Assembly (NCBI RefSeq): GCF_025685395.1
Contig: NZ_JAGSYA010000004.1
Location: 620,001 to 684,000, forward strand
Direction of reading: 5' to 3'
DNA length: 64,000 bases
DNA from: Terriglobus tenax
GTDB taxonomy: Bacteria; Acidobacteriota; Terriglobia; Terriglobales; Acidobacteriaceae
Below are positions 8,861 to 18,123 of this stretch, in pieces. Under the pieces are notes generated by a model, which saw only the letters and a list, made by a program, of their open reading frames with translations, did not search any database and was not told where the DNA came from. Within the stretch, counting starts at the first letter, position 1, and each line of letters begins with the position of its first letter. The position numbers and the translations under genes are program-made.

Positions 8861-10072
8861 ATGAATGCAGCCCGCCAACCGGCCACCATCCTGTACATGA
8901 ACCACACCGCGCCCGTCAGTGGCGCGGAACGTGTGTTGCAGGACCTGCTGCGCGACCTTGACCGGACACAGTTCCGGCCCGTGCTCGCCTGCCCGGAAGG
9001 CCCACTGCAGGGCGCTTGCGCTGCTCTCAATGTTCCCGTCATCACGCTTCCTTCCATCAACTCGCGCTTCAGCTCCAACCCCATCAAGCTCGCGCGTTCC
9101 ATTGTGTCATCCCTTTCCAGCGTTCTTGGCTACCGCCGCGCGATCCTTCAGACCAGTCCCGCACTGATTCACGCCAACACAATCCGCGCCGCGCTGATCA
9201 CCACCTTCGCCAACATCGGCACCGGCATCCCGGTACTGTGGCATCTGCACGACATGCTGCCGCGCAATGTTCTGGGCAAGCTGATCCGCCGCATGGCATA
9301 CCGCAACCGTCGCATCTCGGCCATCGCGGTCTCACACGCCAGCGAGCGGAGCTTCCGTGACGACGATGCAGAGAAGCAGATCCGGCATCTCCCCATCACG
9401 GTGATCCACAACAGCGTCGACACCGAACGCTTTGCCCCAGACGCCGCCGCGCGCGATCGCCTGCGCGCCGAGTTGCAGCTTGCACCGGACGAAGTGGCCG
9501 TTGCCATTCTCGGCCAGATCACACCCCGCAAGCGCCAGTTGGAACTGGTGCAGGCCTTCGCCGCGCCGCGCCAACAGATGCCCAACGTCCGGCTGTTCCT
9601 CGTCGGAGCAGCTCTGTTCACCGCCGAGAACCAGGCCTATGCCGAACAACTCCAGCAGTTTCTCGCGCAACACAACCTCACCCCGCAGGTCACATGGCTG
9701 GGCGCACGCCAGGACGTCCCCGCGCTGCTCAACGCCATGGACATGGTCGCGCTGAACTCTTCGGTCGAGCCCTTTGGCCTTGCCGTCGCGGAAGCCCTGG
9801 CCACCGGCATTCCAGCCGTCGCTCCGGCGCTCGATGGCTTTCTTGAGATCATCGACGACCAGCAGACCGGCCTGCTCGGGTCGCCCGAGGATGCCTCCAC
9901 GCTCGTCGCTGCCATCCATCGCCTTGCCCGTGACCCCGCGCTCCGTCAGCAGATGGGCGCCGAAGGCCGCCGCCGCATGATCGAGCGCTTTCCGCAAAGC
10001 AAGCTGGTGGCCGCTCATGAAGATCTGTATCGCCGCACCCTCGCGCAGTTCTCCAGGGAGCCGCGCACATGA
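8861..10072 (+). CDS. GT4-family glycosyltransferase
   Basis: 403-aa GT-B enzyme. The N-terminus has SGAERVLQDLL, the usual GT4 opening. The C-terminal domain has IHNSVDTERF, ITPRKRQLELVQAF, TWLGARQDV, and EPFGLAVAEAL with the E-x7-E pair. It lies three bases after the export gene and overlaps the polymerase start (ATGA). The probable role is adding one residue of the exopolysaccharide repeat unit; specificity is not predictable. Confidence 0.88.
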   Translation: MNAARQPATILYMNHTAPVSGAERVLQDLLRDLDRTQFRPVLACPEGPLQGACAALNVPVITLPSINSRFSSNPIKLARSIVSSLSSVLGYRRAILQTSPALIHANTIRAALITTFANIGTGIPVLWHLHDMLPRNVLGKLIRRMAYRNRRISAIAVSHASERSFRDDDAEKQIRHLPITVIHNSVDTERFAPDAAARDRLRAELQLAPDEVAVAILGQITPRKRQLELVQAFAAPRQQMPNVRLFLVGAALFTAENQAYAEQLQQFLAQHNLTPQVTWLGARQDVPALLNAMDMVALNSSVEPFGLAVAEALATGIPAVAPALDGFLEIIDDQQTGLLGSPEDASTLVAAIHRLARDPALRQQMGAEGRRRMIERFPQSKLVAAHEDLYRRTLAQFSREPRT

Positions 10073-11541
10073 TCCTCAACGCGACACTGGAACGGCCGGC
10101 TGAGCCGGAACAGCAACAACCCGAGCTGCCGTCCGCATCGCTGACCTCGACCGCCGTCCTGGCCGCAGCCTCCGCGGCTGTGCTGCTCGCACTCTTCGCC
10201 GCGGGCGCAGGCTCCATTCTGCGGCTTGCGTATCCGGCTCTTACTGTTCTGATTGCGGTCAACCTGCTGCTCAAGCGTCCCGTGCTCTACCTGCAGTTCA
10301 CTCTCTGGATTTGGTTTGTCACGCCCTTTGTCCGCCGCATGGTCGACTACCGCGCGGGCTGGGCTGAACCTAACCTCACGCTGCTGGCTCCCCTGCTTGC
10401 CTCCGGTATCTCGATCATCACGATCCTTCGTCCCGGCGTGAAAGAGAAGACCTCCATCTTCCCGTTCGCCCTCTGCGGTGGCGCGGTACTGTATGGCCTG
10501 ATCGTCGGACTCTTTCTGCATCCCTCCATGGAAGTGGTCTATGGCCTGTTCAACTGGGGCTCGCCTATCCTTCTGGGCTACCACGTCGCCACGCAGTGGA
10601 AGAGCTATCCGCAGCATCGCAGCGCTCTTTTCTCCACCTTTGCCTGGGGAACGCTGGTGCTCAGCGCCTATGGCATCTACCAGTTCTTTACAGCCCCCGA
10701 GTGGGACAACTACTGGCTGCAGAACATCACCCAGGGCCTGATCGATCCTTCGTTCGGAACGCCCGAGCCGATGGGCTACCGCATCTGGTCGACCATGAAC
10801 TCCGCCGGCCCCTTCGCCAACCTGCTGGTTGCCGGCCTTCTGCTTCTGCTCATCGCTCCACAACGTGGCAAATCCATCTTTACCGTGGCCGGCTTCCTCG
10901 CCCTTCTGCTGACCGTGGTGCGCACGGCATGGCTTACCTGGATCATCGGCCTGGTCATCCTGCTGAAGGGCGTTCGCGCCAAGGTCATGCTCAAGAGCAT
11001 GTCCACGCTCATCTTCATCGGCCTAGCTCTCATTCCCCTGGCCGCCAGCCCTCTGCTTGGGCCGTTCCTTCAGCAGCGCTTCTCCACCTTCAACCACCTT
11101 GGCCGCGATGAAAGCTTCAACGAGCGTCAGGACATGTATGCCACGCTCATCAAGAAGGTGGAGAGCGATCCCTTCGGCCACGGCCTGCGCAACCAGGAGG
11201 TCATCGGCAATCTTGTCGTCGACTCCGGTATCCTGACCATGCTCTTCTCGCTGGGATGGCTGGGAACGGCCTTCTATCTGACCGGCGTGGGATGGTTCAT
11301 ACTGCACAAGACACAGCGTGCGGAAGACGACACCTTCGCCTGGACCGCCAAGGTCATCTGCATTGCCTTCCTTGCGCAGATCATCGGCAGTAACCTGTTT
11401 GTAGGTTCCACAGGCACTTTCTTCTGGACCTTCGCCGGAGTTGCGCTTGCCGCCGAGCGCTGGAACCAGGATCACGTACCACCAACGCCTGCGCGGCGAT
11501 CTCCACTGCGTCCGGCAAATCGTGTTGCCCCTATTGCATGA
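10069..11541 (+). CDS. O-antigen ligase/polymerase-like membrane protein (Wzy candidate)
   Basis: Integral membrane protein (490 aa, about 10-12 hydrophobic helices) with a longer extramembrane loop around RDESFNERQDMYATLIKKV, followed by HGLRNQEVIGNLVVDSGILTML-type sequence. This is the layout of the O-antigen ligase/polymerase (Wzy_C) family. Sitting between glycosyltransferase and flippase genes of a Wzx/Wzy operon, it most likely polymerises repeat units on the periplasmic side. Stops and starts overlap on both sides (ATGA). Primary sequence is poorly conserved in this family, so the call rests on topology plus context. Confidence 0.8.
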   Translation: MILNATLERPAEPEQQQPELPSASLTSTAVLAAASAAVLLALFAAGAGSILRLAYPALTVLIAVNLLLKRPVLYLQFTLWIWFVTPFVRRMVDYRAGWAEPNLTLLAPLLASGISIITILRPGVKEKTSIFPFALCGGAVLYGLIVGLFLHPSMEVVYGLFNWGSPILLGYHVATQWKSYPQHRSALFSTFAWGTLVLSAYGIYQFFTAPEWDNYWLQNITQGLIDPSFGTPEPMGYRIWSTMNSAGPFANLLVAGLLLLLIAPQRGKSIFTVAGFLALLLTVVRTAWLTWIIGLVILLKGVRAKVMLKSMSTLIFIGLALIPLAASPLLGPFLQQRFSTFNHLGRDESFNERQDMYATLIKKVESDPFGHGLRNQEVIGNLVVDSGILTMLFSLGWLGTAFYLTGVGWFILHKTQRAEDDTFAWTAKVICIAFLAQIIGSNLFVGSTGTFFWTFAGVALAAERWNQDHVPPTPARRSPLRPANRVAPIA

Positions 11542-12890
11542 CAATCTCTGCCAGCAAAATTACGACGCCGCAACCGCAGCGCAAACTCTCCTCCGCAGCC
11601 GCCGTCGCTCAGTCCGTGGGCGCCAAGCTGCTGATCCTCATGGTCAATGCGGCCACCGGAATCCTTACGGCACGTACGCTTGCTCCGGAAGGCCGCGGCA
11701 TTCTGGCCACGCTGATCCTGTGGCCCATCTTTCTCGCCTCTGCCCTGACGCTTGGCCTGCCCAGTTCGCTGACCTATCAACTGCGCAGCCGTGAGGAAGA
11801 ACACTCCTCGCTCATGGCCTCCGGCCTGCTGATCTCCCTTGTCACCAGCCTGCTGGCCATCGTGGTGGGTGTCCTGTTCCTCCCATACTGGATCCCTCAA
11901 TATGGCGCGGAAACCATCTTCTGGGCCCGCATCTTCGTCATCAGCGCTCCCCTGCAGTCGCTGGGCCTGGCGGGTCGCGCCGCGCTTGAAAGTCGTGGCA
12001 ATTTTGTCGCCAGCAACAAGATGCTGGTCGCCTCGCCACTGCTCACGCTGGTTTGCCTGGTGGTTCTGCGGCTGACCCACACCATGACGCCGCTGCGCGC
12101 GGCCTTCTCCTACGTGGTGGTCGGGGTTGTGCCCACCTTCTGGATGCTGGCGCTGCTATGGAAGGCCTTCCACCCGCGCTTTGTGCATGTGTTCGTTTCC
12201 TGCCGCATGCTGCTTTCCTACGGCATCCGTTCCTACGGCATTGACCTCTGCGGCACCATGGCGCTGTACGTGGATCAGGCGCTGGTTGTCCGCCTGCTGT
12301 CGCCGGAGAGCTTCGGCATCTATGTCGTCGCGCTTTCCCTCTCCCGCATGCTCAACGCCTTCCATCTCTCCGTGGTCATGGTGCTGTTCCCGCGCGCCGT
12401 CGCGCAGGAACCCGATGCCGTACGCGAGATGACTTCGCGTTCCACACGCCTCTCCACCCTTCTGACCGCAGCCGCCGGCACCTGCATCATCATCCTTGGA
12501 CCACAGGCGCTCACGCTGCTCTACGGAGCACAGTACCGCAGCGCAACACAGGTCTTGCGTGTGCTCGTTCTTGAGGTCATCCTGGCAGGAGCCACTACCG
12601 TCCTCTCCCAGGCCTTCATGGCGCTGGGACGCCCCGGTGTGATCACCTTCCTCCAGATTGTCGGCCTTCTGCTCACCGTGCCCATGCTTCTGCTTCTGGC
12701 ACCGAAGTATGGACTGCTGGGCGCCGGTATCGCGCTTCTGCTCTCCACCACCACGCGCTTCCTTCTGGTCATGGTGGGCTTCCCCATCTTCCTCAAACTG
12801 CCCATGCCGCGTGTCGTCGCCACCGCGGAAGACATCCGCTATCTCATCGCCCTCTTCTCGCGCATCCTGCGCCGCGAGGCCCACGCATGA
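11538..12890 (+). CDS. Oligosaccharide flippase (Wzx, MOP superfamily)
   Basis: 450-aa membrane protein with about twelve helices. Features of the polysaccharide-transport branch of the MOP superfamily include the first-helix region VGAKLLILMVNAATGILTAR, LAPEGRGI and repeated helical hairpins to the end. It would flip the undecaprenyl-linked repeat unit across the inner membrane before polymerisation. It is translationally coupled to the Wzy candidate and to the next glycosyltransferase by ATGA overlaps. Confidence 0.87.
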   Translation: MTISASKITTPQPQRKLSSAAAVAQSVGAKLLILMVNAATGILTARTLAPEGRGILATLILWPIFLASALTLGLPSSLTYQLRSREEEHSSLMASGLLISLVTSLLAIVVGVLFLPYWIPQYGAETIFWARIFVISAPLQSLGLAGRAALESRGNFVASNKMLVASPLLTLVCLVVLRLTHTMTPLRAAFSYVVVGVVPTFWMLALLWKAFHPRFVHVFVSCRMLLSYGIRSYGIDLCGTMALYVDQALVVRLLSPESFGIYVVALSLSRMLNAFHLSVVMVLFPRAVAQEPDAVREMTSRSTRLSTLLTAAAGTCIIILGPQALTLLYGAQYRSATQVLRVLVLEVILAGATTVLSQAFMALGRPGVITFLQIVGLLLTVPMLLLLAPKYGLLGAGIALLLSTTTRFLLVMVGFPIFLKLPMPRVVATAEDIRYLIALFSRILRREAHA

Positions 12891-14053
12891 GGCCACTGAA
12901 TATCTTCGTCCCGCACTCGTCGGAGCTCTTCACCGACTACCGCCCGCACGGCGACGGCCTGATCGCGCACAGCTACCTGACGCGCCTTGCCGAACGTGGC
13001 CATACCCTCCACGCCGTCTGCCAGCAGATTGACCTGAAGGGCAGCGTGCCGCCCAATCTGCACCTGCACTTGCTGCCCATCCAGGAAGACAACTTCTCCG
13101 CGCGCCTGCGCTACATGCGCCAGTTGCGGCCCTTGTTCCAGCGCCTGCGCAAGACCGTCGACTTCGACCTGGTCCACCAGGTGAACCCGGTCTACTCCGG
13201 CATCTCGCTGGCGCTGCTGGGCTGTAATCTTCCCCTTGCGCTCGGCATCTATTCCGCACGCTGGCCGGCAGATCCGAATTCCATCGCGGGCAGCCGCATC
13301 GCACGCGTGGTGCGCGACTCCATGGCGGCCCTGCAGCAGCTTCACGCGGATGCCCTGCTGCTGAGCTCACCGGCCAGCCGAGATCTTCTGCCCCTGCCGG
13401 AGCTGCTGGACGGCAAGCTGCACTACATCCCCTACGGCATTGACGCCAGCCAGTTCACACCACGCGCCGGCTATGACATGGTCGAAAGCGCACGGGCGGA
13501 GCAGGACGCTCCGTCCCTGCTCTTCCTCGCCAACCCCAACCGGCGCAAGGGAATCTATCCGCTCATAGAAGCCCTGCCCGCTGTGCTCGCAAAACATCCC
13601 AGAGCACGCCTGAAGCTGGTGGGCGAAAGCCCCGAACTGAGCCAGGTCATGCAACTGGCGCAGCAGCTTGGCGTAGCCCATGCCATTGATCCACTGGGAT
13701 GGAAGCCGCGCGAGGAGGCCATTGCTCTTTACCGCGACTGCACTCTCTTCCTGATGCCTTCACTCGGCGAGCCTTTCGGCATGGCCGCTCTCGAAGCCAT
13801 GTCCTGCGGAAGACCGCTGATCGTCACACGCGCCGGCGGGCTTGGCCACTATGTCCCGGATCAGGGCAGCATCAAGGTTCCGCCCTCTGATGCTCCCGCG
13901 CTAGCCACCGCCATCAACACGCTGCTGGACGACCCTGCCCGCCGCACCGCCATGTCGCGCTTCAATCGGCAGTACGTGCTCGACCACATGGACTGGAAAC
14001 ACATCATCGACCAGACCGAGGATGTCTACCGCAGCCTCCTCAACCTGCCCTGA
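12887..14053 (+). CDS. GT4-family glycosyltransferase
   Basis: 388-aa GT-B enzyme and the last gene of the overlapping exopolysaccharide operon. The visible motifs are IPYGIDASQF, LFLANPNRRKGIYPLIEAL, KLVGESPEL, PLGWKPREE, and EPFGMAALEAMSCGRPLIVT with the E-x7-E pair. The probable role is transfer of a further sugar to the repeat unit. With the two other GT4 genes and the priming enzyme, this suggests a repeat of about four sugars, unless a transferase acts twice or lies elsewhere. Confidence 0.88.
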   Translation: MRPLNIFVPHSSELFTDYRPHGDGLIAHSYLTRLAERGHTLHAVCQQIDLKGSVPPNLHLHLLPIQEDNFSARLRYMRQLRPLFQRLRKTVDFDLVHQVNPVYSGISLALLGCNLPLALGIYSARWPADPNSIAGSRIARVVRDSMAALQQLHADALLLSSPASRDLLPLPELLDGKLHYIPYGIDASQFTPRAGYDMVESARAEQDAPSLLFLANPNRRKGIYPLIEALPAVLAKHPRARLKLVGESPELSQVMQLAQQLGVAHAIDPLGWKPREEAIALYRDCTLFLMPSLGEPFGMAALEAMSCGRPLIVTRAGGLGHYVPDQGSIKVPPSDAPALATAINTLLDDPARRTAMSRFNRQYVLDHMDWKHIIDQTEDVYRSLLNLP

Positions 14054-14086
14054 TCTTCGCTTCCGATATCGGGTATGCTTCCTGCC

Positions 14087-15295
14087 ATGGACCGCCGCCA
14101 CTTCCTCGCCACCGCAGGCGCCTTCGGGCTCTCCCTGCACGCGCAGACACCCGGTTCTCTCGGCGCGCCCGTTGGCGGCACGCGGCCTGACGTAGCTGCC
14201 ATCGACCATGACCGCATCCTGCGTGTGGCCGGCGTCTATCTCACGCGCAAGCCCACCACCATCACGGCTTTCCCCGCACCGCGCTCCACGGGCACAGCCA
14301 ACGACTTCTACTCCGAAGATCCAGAATGGTTCCCCGGATCAGACCCCGCCAGGCCCTGGACACGCCACCCCGGCGAACAAAACTCCGATGCCTTCCACGC
14401 GCACGGCGACGCAGTGCTCCGCATGGCGCAGATCATCCCCGCGCTCGTCTCCGCGTGGATGATCACCAAGGACGCGAAGTACTCCACCGCCGCCATCGCC
14501 CATCTCCGCGCCTGGTTCCTCGCACCGGAGACGCGCATGAACCCCTCACTCAACTACGCGCAGGCTATCCCTGGCGTCGCCGCCGGACGCGCCACCGGCA
14601 TCCTGGAAACCATCTTCCTGGTCGAGGTCGTCCGCGCCCTCAGCTTCCTCTCCGCGTCGGAAGACCTCTCCGAAGCCGACCTCAAGGGCCTGAAAGCATG
14701 GATCGGCGACTACGCACACTGGATGTATGACTCCGTGCTCGGCCAGGGAGAACGAGACACCCGCTCCATCCACGGCATCGGCTGGGTGGCACAGGCGGCC
14801 GAATACGCCCGCTTCGCCAACATCGCCACCATCTCCGGCTACTGCCTGCGGCGCTTCCGCGATGTCCTGTTGTCTCTGCTATCGCTCGACGGCAACTTCC
14901 CGGCAGCCCTGGCCAGCCCCGCGCCCTATGCCAACTCCATCTTTCACCTGGAGAGCCTCTCGCTGGCCTGCGAGGTGCTCTCCACCCCCTTCGAATCGCA
15001 ATGGACCTTCCAGACCAGCGACGGCAAGGGACTGCGATCCGCCGTCGCCTTCCTCGCCCCCTCGCTGGAAGACAAGATGCGGTGGCGCTACCGGTCCGAT
15101 GCGCAGAACTTCCGCCAGCACCCTCTGCGTCCGCTTTCGCTCTACCTTGCAGGCCGCGCCTACCAGCGCCCCGAATACACCGCCATCTGGAAGACTCTGT
15201 CACCCGACCCGGAAGATCTCGACAACCTGGCCGTGCTGAGAATCTATCCCATGCGGCAACCGCTGCTCTGGTCCCGACGCGTGCCGGGCGTCTGA
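14087..15295 (+). CDS. Exported alginate lyase family protein (PL5-like fold)
   Basis: Predicted exported polysaccharide lyase of 402 aa. The start at 14087 is preferred over 14075 because it gives MDRRHFLATAGAFGLSLHAQ, a twin-arginine-like signal. The body resembles the alginate_lyase Pfam family (alpha/alpha toroid): DFYSEDPEWFP, NYAQAIPGVAAGRATGI and RSIHGIGWVAQ. In classical PL5 enzymes the last site carries an Asn-His pair; here the His is kept and the Asn is Ile, so specificity may differ or activity may be altered. It follows the exopolysaccharide operon on the same strand, 33 bases downstream. It could trim or degrade the cell's own polymer, or feed the uronate pathway next door. Confidence 0.75.
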   Translation: MDRRHFLATAGAFGLSLHAQTPGSLGAPVGGTRPDVAAIDHDRILRVAGVYLTRKPTTITAFPAPRSTGTANDFYSEDPEWFPGSDPARPWTRHPGEQNSDAFHAHGDAVLRMAQIIPALVSAWMITKDAKYSTAAIAHLRAWFLAPETRMNPSLNYAQAIPGVAAGRATGILETIFLVEVVRALSFLSASEDLSEADLKGLKAWIGDYAHWMYDSVLGQGERDTRSIHGIGWVAQAAEYARFANIATISGYCLRRFRDVLLSLLSLDGNFPAALASPAPYANSIFHLESLSLACEVLSTPFESQWTFQTSDGKGLRSAVAFLAPSLEDKMRWRYRSDAQNFRQHPLRPLSLYLAGRAYQRPEYTAIWKTLSPDPEDLDNLAVLRIYPMRQPLLWSRRVPGV

Positions 15296-15309
15296 CGACC
15301 TGTCATCCC

Positions 15310-15345
15310 AGCCACAACCCGGGTGTGCCCCATATCGGGCAAAGC
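15310..15345. repeat. Partial copy of the CCGGGTGCCCCAT intergenic repeat
   Basis: The sequence CCCGGGTGTGCCCCAT followed by ATCGGGC resembles the longer palindromic elements at 20711 and 31164. The second arm is poorly kept. It lies in the 249-base gap between two convergent genes. Confidence 0.4.
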
Positions 15346-15439
15346 CAGATGTTGGCATCGAACAAAGCTCGACCGCCTTTGCCTTTCTTGTTTGTCATTC
15401 CGCAGCGCAGCAAAGGAATCTGCTTTTGTCTTTCGTCAG

Positions 15440-15459
15440 GGCACAGCTTCAGCCGTGCC
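15440..15459. repeat. GGCACGGCT-type palindromic repeat
   Basis: GGCACAGCT-TC-AGCCGTGCC, one mismatch from a perfect 9-base dyad. Related elements lie at 31221, 50141 and 50247. The preceding bases GTCATTCCGCAGCGCAGC (about 15394-15411) resemble stretches at 33800 and 47680. All are intergenic. Confidence 0.55.
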
Positions 15460-15477
15460 GCAAAGATTGATGTAAAA

Positions 15478-15504
15478 ACCAACGCCGGCCTCAATGGCCG
15501 GCGT
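15478..15504 (-). terminator. Rho-independent terminator after eda
   Basis: ACGCCGGCC/GGCCGGCGT stem of nine pairs with a five-base loop. Read on the minus strand it is followed by TTGGTTTTT. It lies 41 bases beyond the eda stop, ending the cupin-kduI-kdgK-eda operon. Confidence 0.75.
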
Positions 15505-15544
15505 CCCGTCTCTTCATACAACTACAACGATCAAAAGAACAGAC

Positions 15545-16189
15545 TTACTTCTTCTCGCGAAAAGCCTTCACCGCGGCCATATACTCACGAGCCTTGGCCG
15601 TCACACCGCCATTATCCAGCTTGCTCTCATCCATCAGGTCCGCGCCGACGCCCAGGCCAAACGCACCCGCAGCCAGGAATTCATGTGCCGTCTCCACGGT
15701 CACTCCGCCCGTGGGAATCATCTCAATCTGCGGCAGCGGAGCCTTCAGGCTCTTCAGATACTTGGCTCCGCCCATCGCTCCAGCCGGAAACACCTTCACC
15801 ACATCCGCGCCCGCCTGCCACGCCGTCACAATCTCGGTCGGCGTCAGCGATCCCGGAAACACGGCAATGTCCATCTCGCGGCAGTACTCCACCGTGCGCA
15901 GGTTCAGCGCCGGGCTCACGATAAACTTCGCGCCTTCGGCAATGCAGGCCTTCGCGGTCTCAGGGTCAAGCACCGTGCCCGCGCCAATCAGCATCTCCGG
16001 ATCTTCCTTGACCAGCGTGCGAATCACGCTGACAGCGTCCGGCACCGTCATGGTCACTTCCATTACGAAGACGCCGCCTTCGGCCGCGGCGCGCGCCAAA
16101 CGCACTGCCTTCTCCGGGCTGCTGGCACGTAATACCGGCACCAGGCATGCTTCCTTGATCTGGCTCAGAATCTCCTGCTTCGACGACAT
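15545..16189 (-). CDS. eda: 2-dehydro-3-deoxy-phosphogluconate (KDPG)/4-hydroxy-2-oxoglutarate aldolase
   Basis: Class I aldolase that splits KDPG into pyruvate and glyceraldehyde-3-phosphate, the last step of uronate breakdown. At 214 aa it has the usual family length. Family motifs are VPVLRA at the N-terminus, MEVTMTVPDAV with the acid/base Glu, and AGTVLDPETAKACIAEGAKFIVSP, whose Lys forms the Schiff base; FPGSLTPTEI and VKVFPAG follow. It is the last gene of the four-gene operon, 23 bases after kdgK, which makes its substrate. Confidence 0.93.
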   Translation of the reverse strand: MSSKQEILSQIKEACLVPVLRASSPEKAVRLARAAAEGGVFVMEVTMTVPDAVSVIRTLVKEDPEMLIGAGTVLDPETAKACIAEGAKFIVSPALNLRTVEYCREMDIAVFPGSLTPTEIVTAWQAGADVVKVFPAGAMGGAKYLKSLKAPLPQIEMIPTGGVTVETAHEFLAAGAFGLGVGADLMDESKLDNGGVTAKAREYMAAVKAFREKK

Positions 16190-16212
16190 AAATCCTCTTC
16201 TCCCGCGCTTGC

Positions 16213-17292
16213 TCAGCGCTGTACGCCGGCACCCGCGCCGGACATCATTCCCTCAACCTCGGCCAGTGTTGCCATCGAGCTGTCGCCCGGCGTCAACATG
16301 GCCAGCGCACCATGCGCCACTCCACAATCAATGGACCACTTCAGGTCACGTCCTGATAACAAGCCGTAGATCAGACCTGAGGCGAACGAATCGCCGCCGC
16401 CGACACGGTCCAGAATGTCCAGCCGGTCAAACCGCAACCCCTCAACCGCGGTGCCGTTCGCGTAGCCAAACGCTCCCCAGTCATTGCTGCTGGCCGAATG
16501 CACCTTGCGCATCGTCGTCGCCAGCACCTTGATGTTCGGGAAGTCTTTCACCACGCGCCCGGCCATCTCAGCAAAGCTCTCCGCTGTATGCCAGGCCGGT
16601 CCCTGCGATGCCGGCCCCAGGTCAGAACTCAGATCGCCCTCATGACCAAAGAAGACATCCACATGCTCTGCCAGCATGCGGTTCACCTCCACCGATCCAC
16701 GGCGGCCGCCGCGTTCCTTCCACAGCGAAGGACGGTAGTTGGCGTCAAACGAAACGATCACACCATGACGCTTGGCCTCGAGCATGGCTTCCAGAACCAG
16801 CGCCGTGGAGTCCTCGCTCAGCGCTGCCATCACGCCGCCGGTATGAAACCACCGCGTATGCGCGAAGATCGCCGCCCAGTCGATATCGCCCGGCTTCAAC
16901 TGCGCAATCGCCGTATGCCCGCGGTCCATCATGCCCACGGCGCCACGACGCCCAAAGCCCCGCTCCAGGAAGTAGATGCCATTGCGCGCCTCGCGGCCAA
17001 TACCATCAAACTTCGACCAGAGCACATGCTTCAGGTCCACTCCGCCCTGCAGCATCAGGTCTTCCACCAGGCGTCCCACGGGGTTATCCACCAGTGCCGT
17101 CACAATGGCGCTCTTCATGCCGAAGCAACGGCGCAGGCCGCGCGCCACGTTGTACTCGCCGCCGCCCTCCCACACCGTAAAGTTGCGCGTGCGGGCAATG
17201 CGGGTCTCGCCGGGATCGAAGCGCAACATCACCTCACCCAGCGACACCAGGTCATGTCCGGTCTCTTGCACCGGTTTGATCGAAAGAATCAT
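16213..17292 (-). CDS. kdgK: 2-dehydro-3-deoxygluconokinase (PfkB family)
   Basis: Phosphorylates 2-keto-3-deoxygluconate to KDPG with ATP. A ribokinase/PfkB fold is shown by GEVMLRFDPGE at the start, GGGEYNVARGL, SFDANYRPSLW, and the C-terminal signature DRVGGGDSFASGLIYGL (anion hole and catalytic Asp; GGGD in place of the common GAGD). At 359 aa it is slightly long. The start immediately follows the kduI stop with no gap, and eda follows, which fixes the substrate as KDG with good confidence. Confidence 0.9.
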   Translation of the reverse strand: MILSIKPVQETGHDLVSLGEVMLRFDPGETRIARTRNFTVWEGGGEYNVARGLRRCFGMKSAIVTALVDNPVGRLVEDLMLQGGVDLKHVLWSKFDGIGREARNGIYFLERGFGRRGAVGMMDRGHTAIAQLKPGDIDWAAIFAHTRWFHTGGVMAALSEDSTALVLEAMLEAKRHGVIVSFDANYRPSLWKERGGRRGSVEVNRMLAEHVDVFFGHEGDLSSDLGPASQGPAWHTAESFAEMAGRVVKDFPNIKVLATTMRKVHSASSNDWGAFGYANGTAVEGLRFDRLDILDRVGGGDSFASGLIYGLLSGRDLKWSIDCGVAHGALAMLTPGDSSMATLAEVEGMMSGAGAGVQR

Positions 17293-18123
17293 TTATTTCA
17301 GGCCTGCAATTGTCAGTGCATCCATGTCGTCGTAGCGCTGGTTCTCACCACCCATGCCCCAGCAGAAGCCATAGCTCTTGGTGCCCACACCGGCGTGGAT
17401 CGACCAGCCCGGAGAAACCACAATCTCGCGGTCCGCCAGCACCAGGTGCTTCGTCTTATCGCCAGGCCCCATCAGGTGCAGAACGCGGTGCGCGGGGTCC
17501 ACGTCAAAGTACATGTACACCTCGCTGCGGCGCATGTGCGTATGCGGCGGCATGGTGTTCCAGTTCGATCCCGGCTCCAGCAGCGTAAAGCCCATCACCA
17601 GTTGGCAGCTCCGCAGGCCTTCCAGGTGGATCGCCTTGTAGATCTTGCGATGGTTGCAGGTCTCCAGCGATCCCAGTTCCACCGGCTTCAGATCGGCAAA
17701 CTTCACCATCGCCGTCGGCCACTCCGCGTGCGCCGGATAGCTCAGCAGGTAAAACGCAGCCGGAGTCTCGGCGCTCTTGCTTGCAAAGCTCACTTGTTTT
17801 GCCCCGCGGCCCACGTACAGTACGTCCAGCTTGTCGAGCGCGAACTCCTTGCCGTCGACCGTCACCACGCCCGCGCCGCCCACATTCAGCACGCCCAGCT
17901 CGCGGCGCTCGCAGAAATACTCCGCGCGCAGCTCCGCCGGACACGGCAATTCCAGCGCACCTGCCGTGGGAACGGCAAAGCCCACCACGGTACGGTCAAG
18001 GTCAATGTATGTCAGCTCAAGCGAGCCCGGTACCGCCAATCCATCCGCGAGAAACGCTTCCCGAATCTCGTCCGTCGTCATGCGCTCGTAGCGCACAGCA
18101 TCCGCAACCTGCAGCAGCTTCAT
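17293..18123 (-). CDS. kduI: 5-keto-4-deoxyuronate isomerase
   Basis: Converts 5-keto-4-deoxyuronate (DKI), produced from the unsaturated uronates released by lyases, to 2,5-diketo-3-deoxygluconate. The 276-aa length matches the family. The cupin metal-site motif HTHMRRSEVYMYFD (His-x-His and Glu) and the later SIHAGVG are present. Its start overlaps the stop of the upstream cupin gene (ATGA), and kdgK follows directly. With kduD at 19937 the complete DKI-to-pyruvate route is encoded here. Confidence 0.95.
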   Translation of the reverse strand: MKLLQVADAVRYERMTTDEIREAFLADGLAVPGSLELTYIDLDRTVVGFAVPTAGALELPCPAELRAEYFCERRELGVLNVGGAGVVTVDGKEFALDKLDVLYVGRGAKQVSFASKSAETPAAFYLLSYPAHAEWPTAMVKFADLKPVELGSLETCNHRKIYKAIHLEGLRSCQLVMGFTLLEPGSNWNTMPPHTHMRRSEVYMYFDVDPAHRVLHLMGPGDKTKHLVLADREIVVSPGWSIHAGVGTKSYGFCWGMGGENQRYDDMDALTIAGLK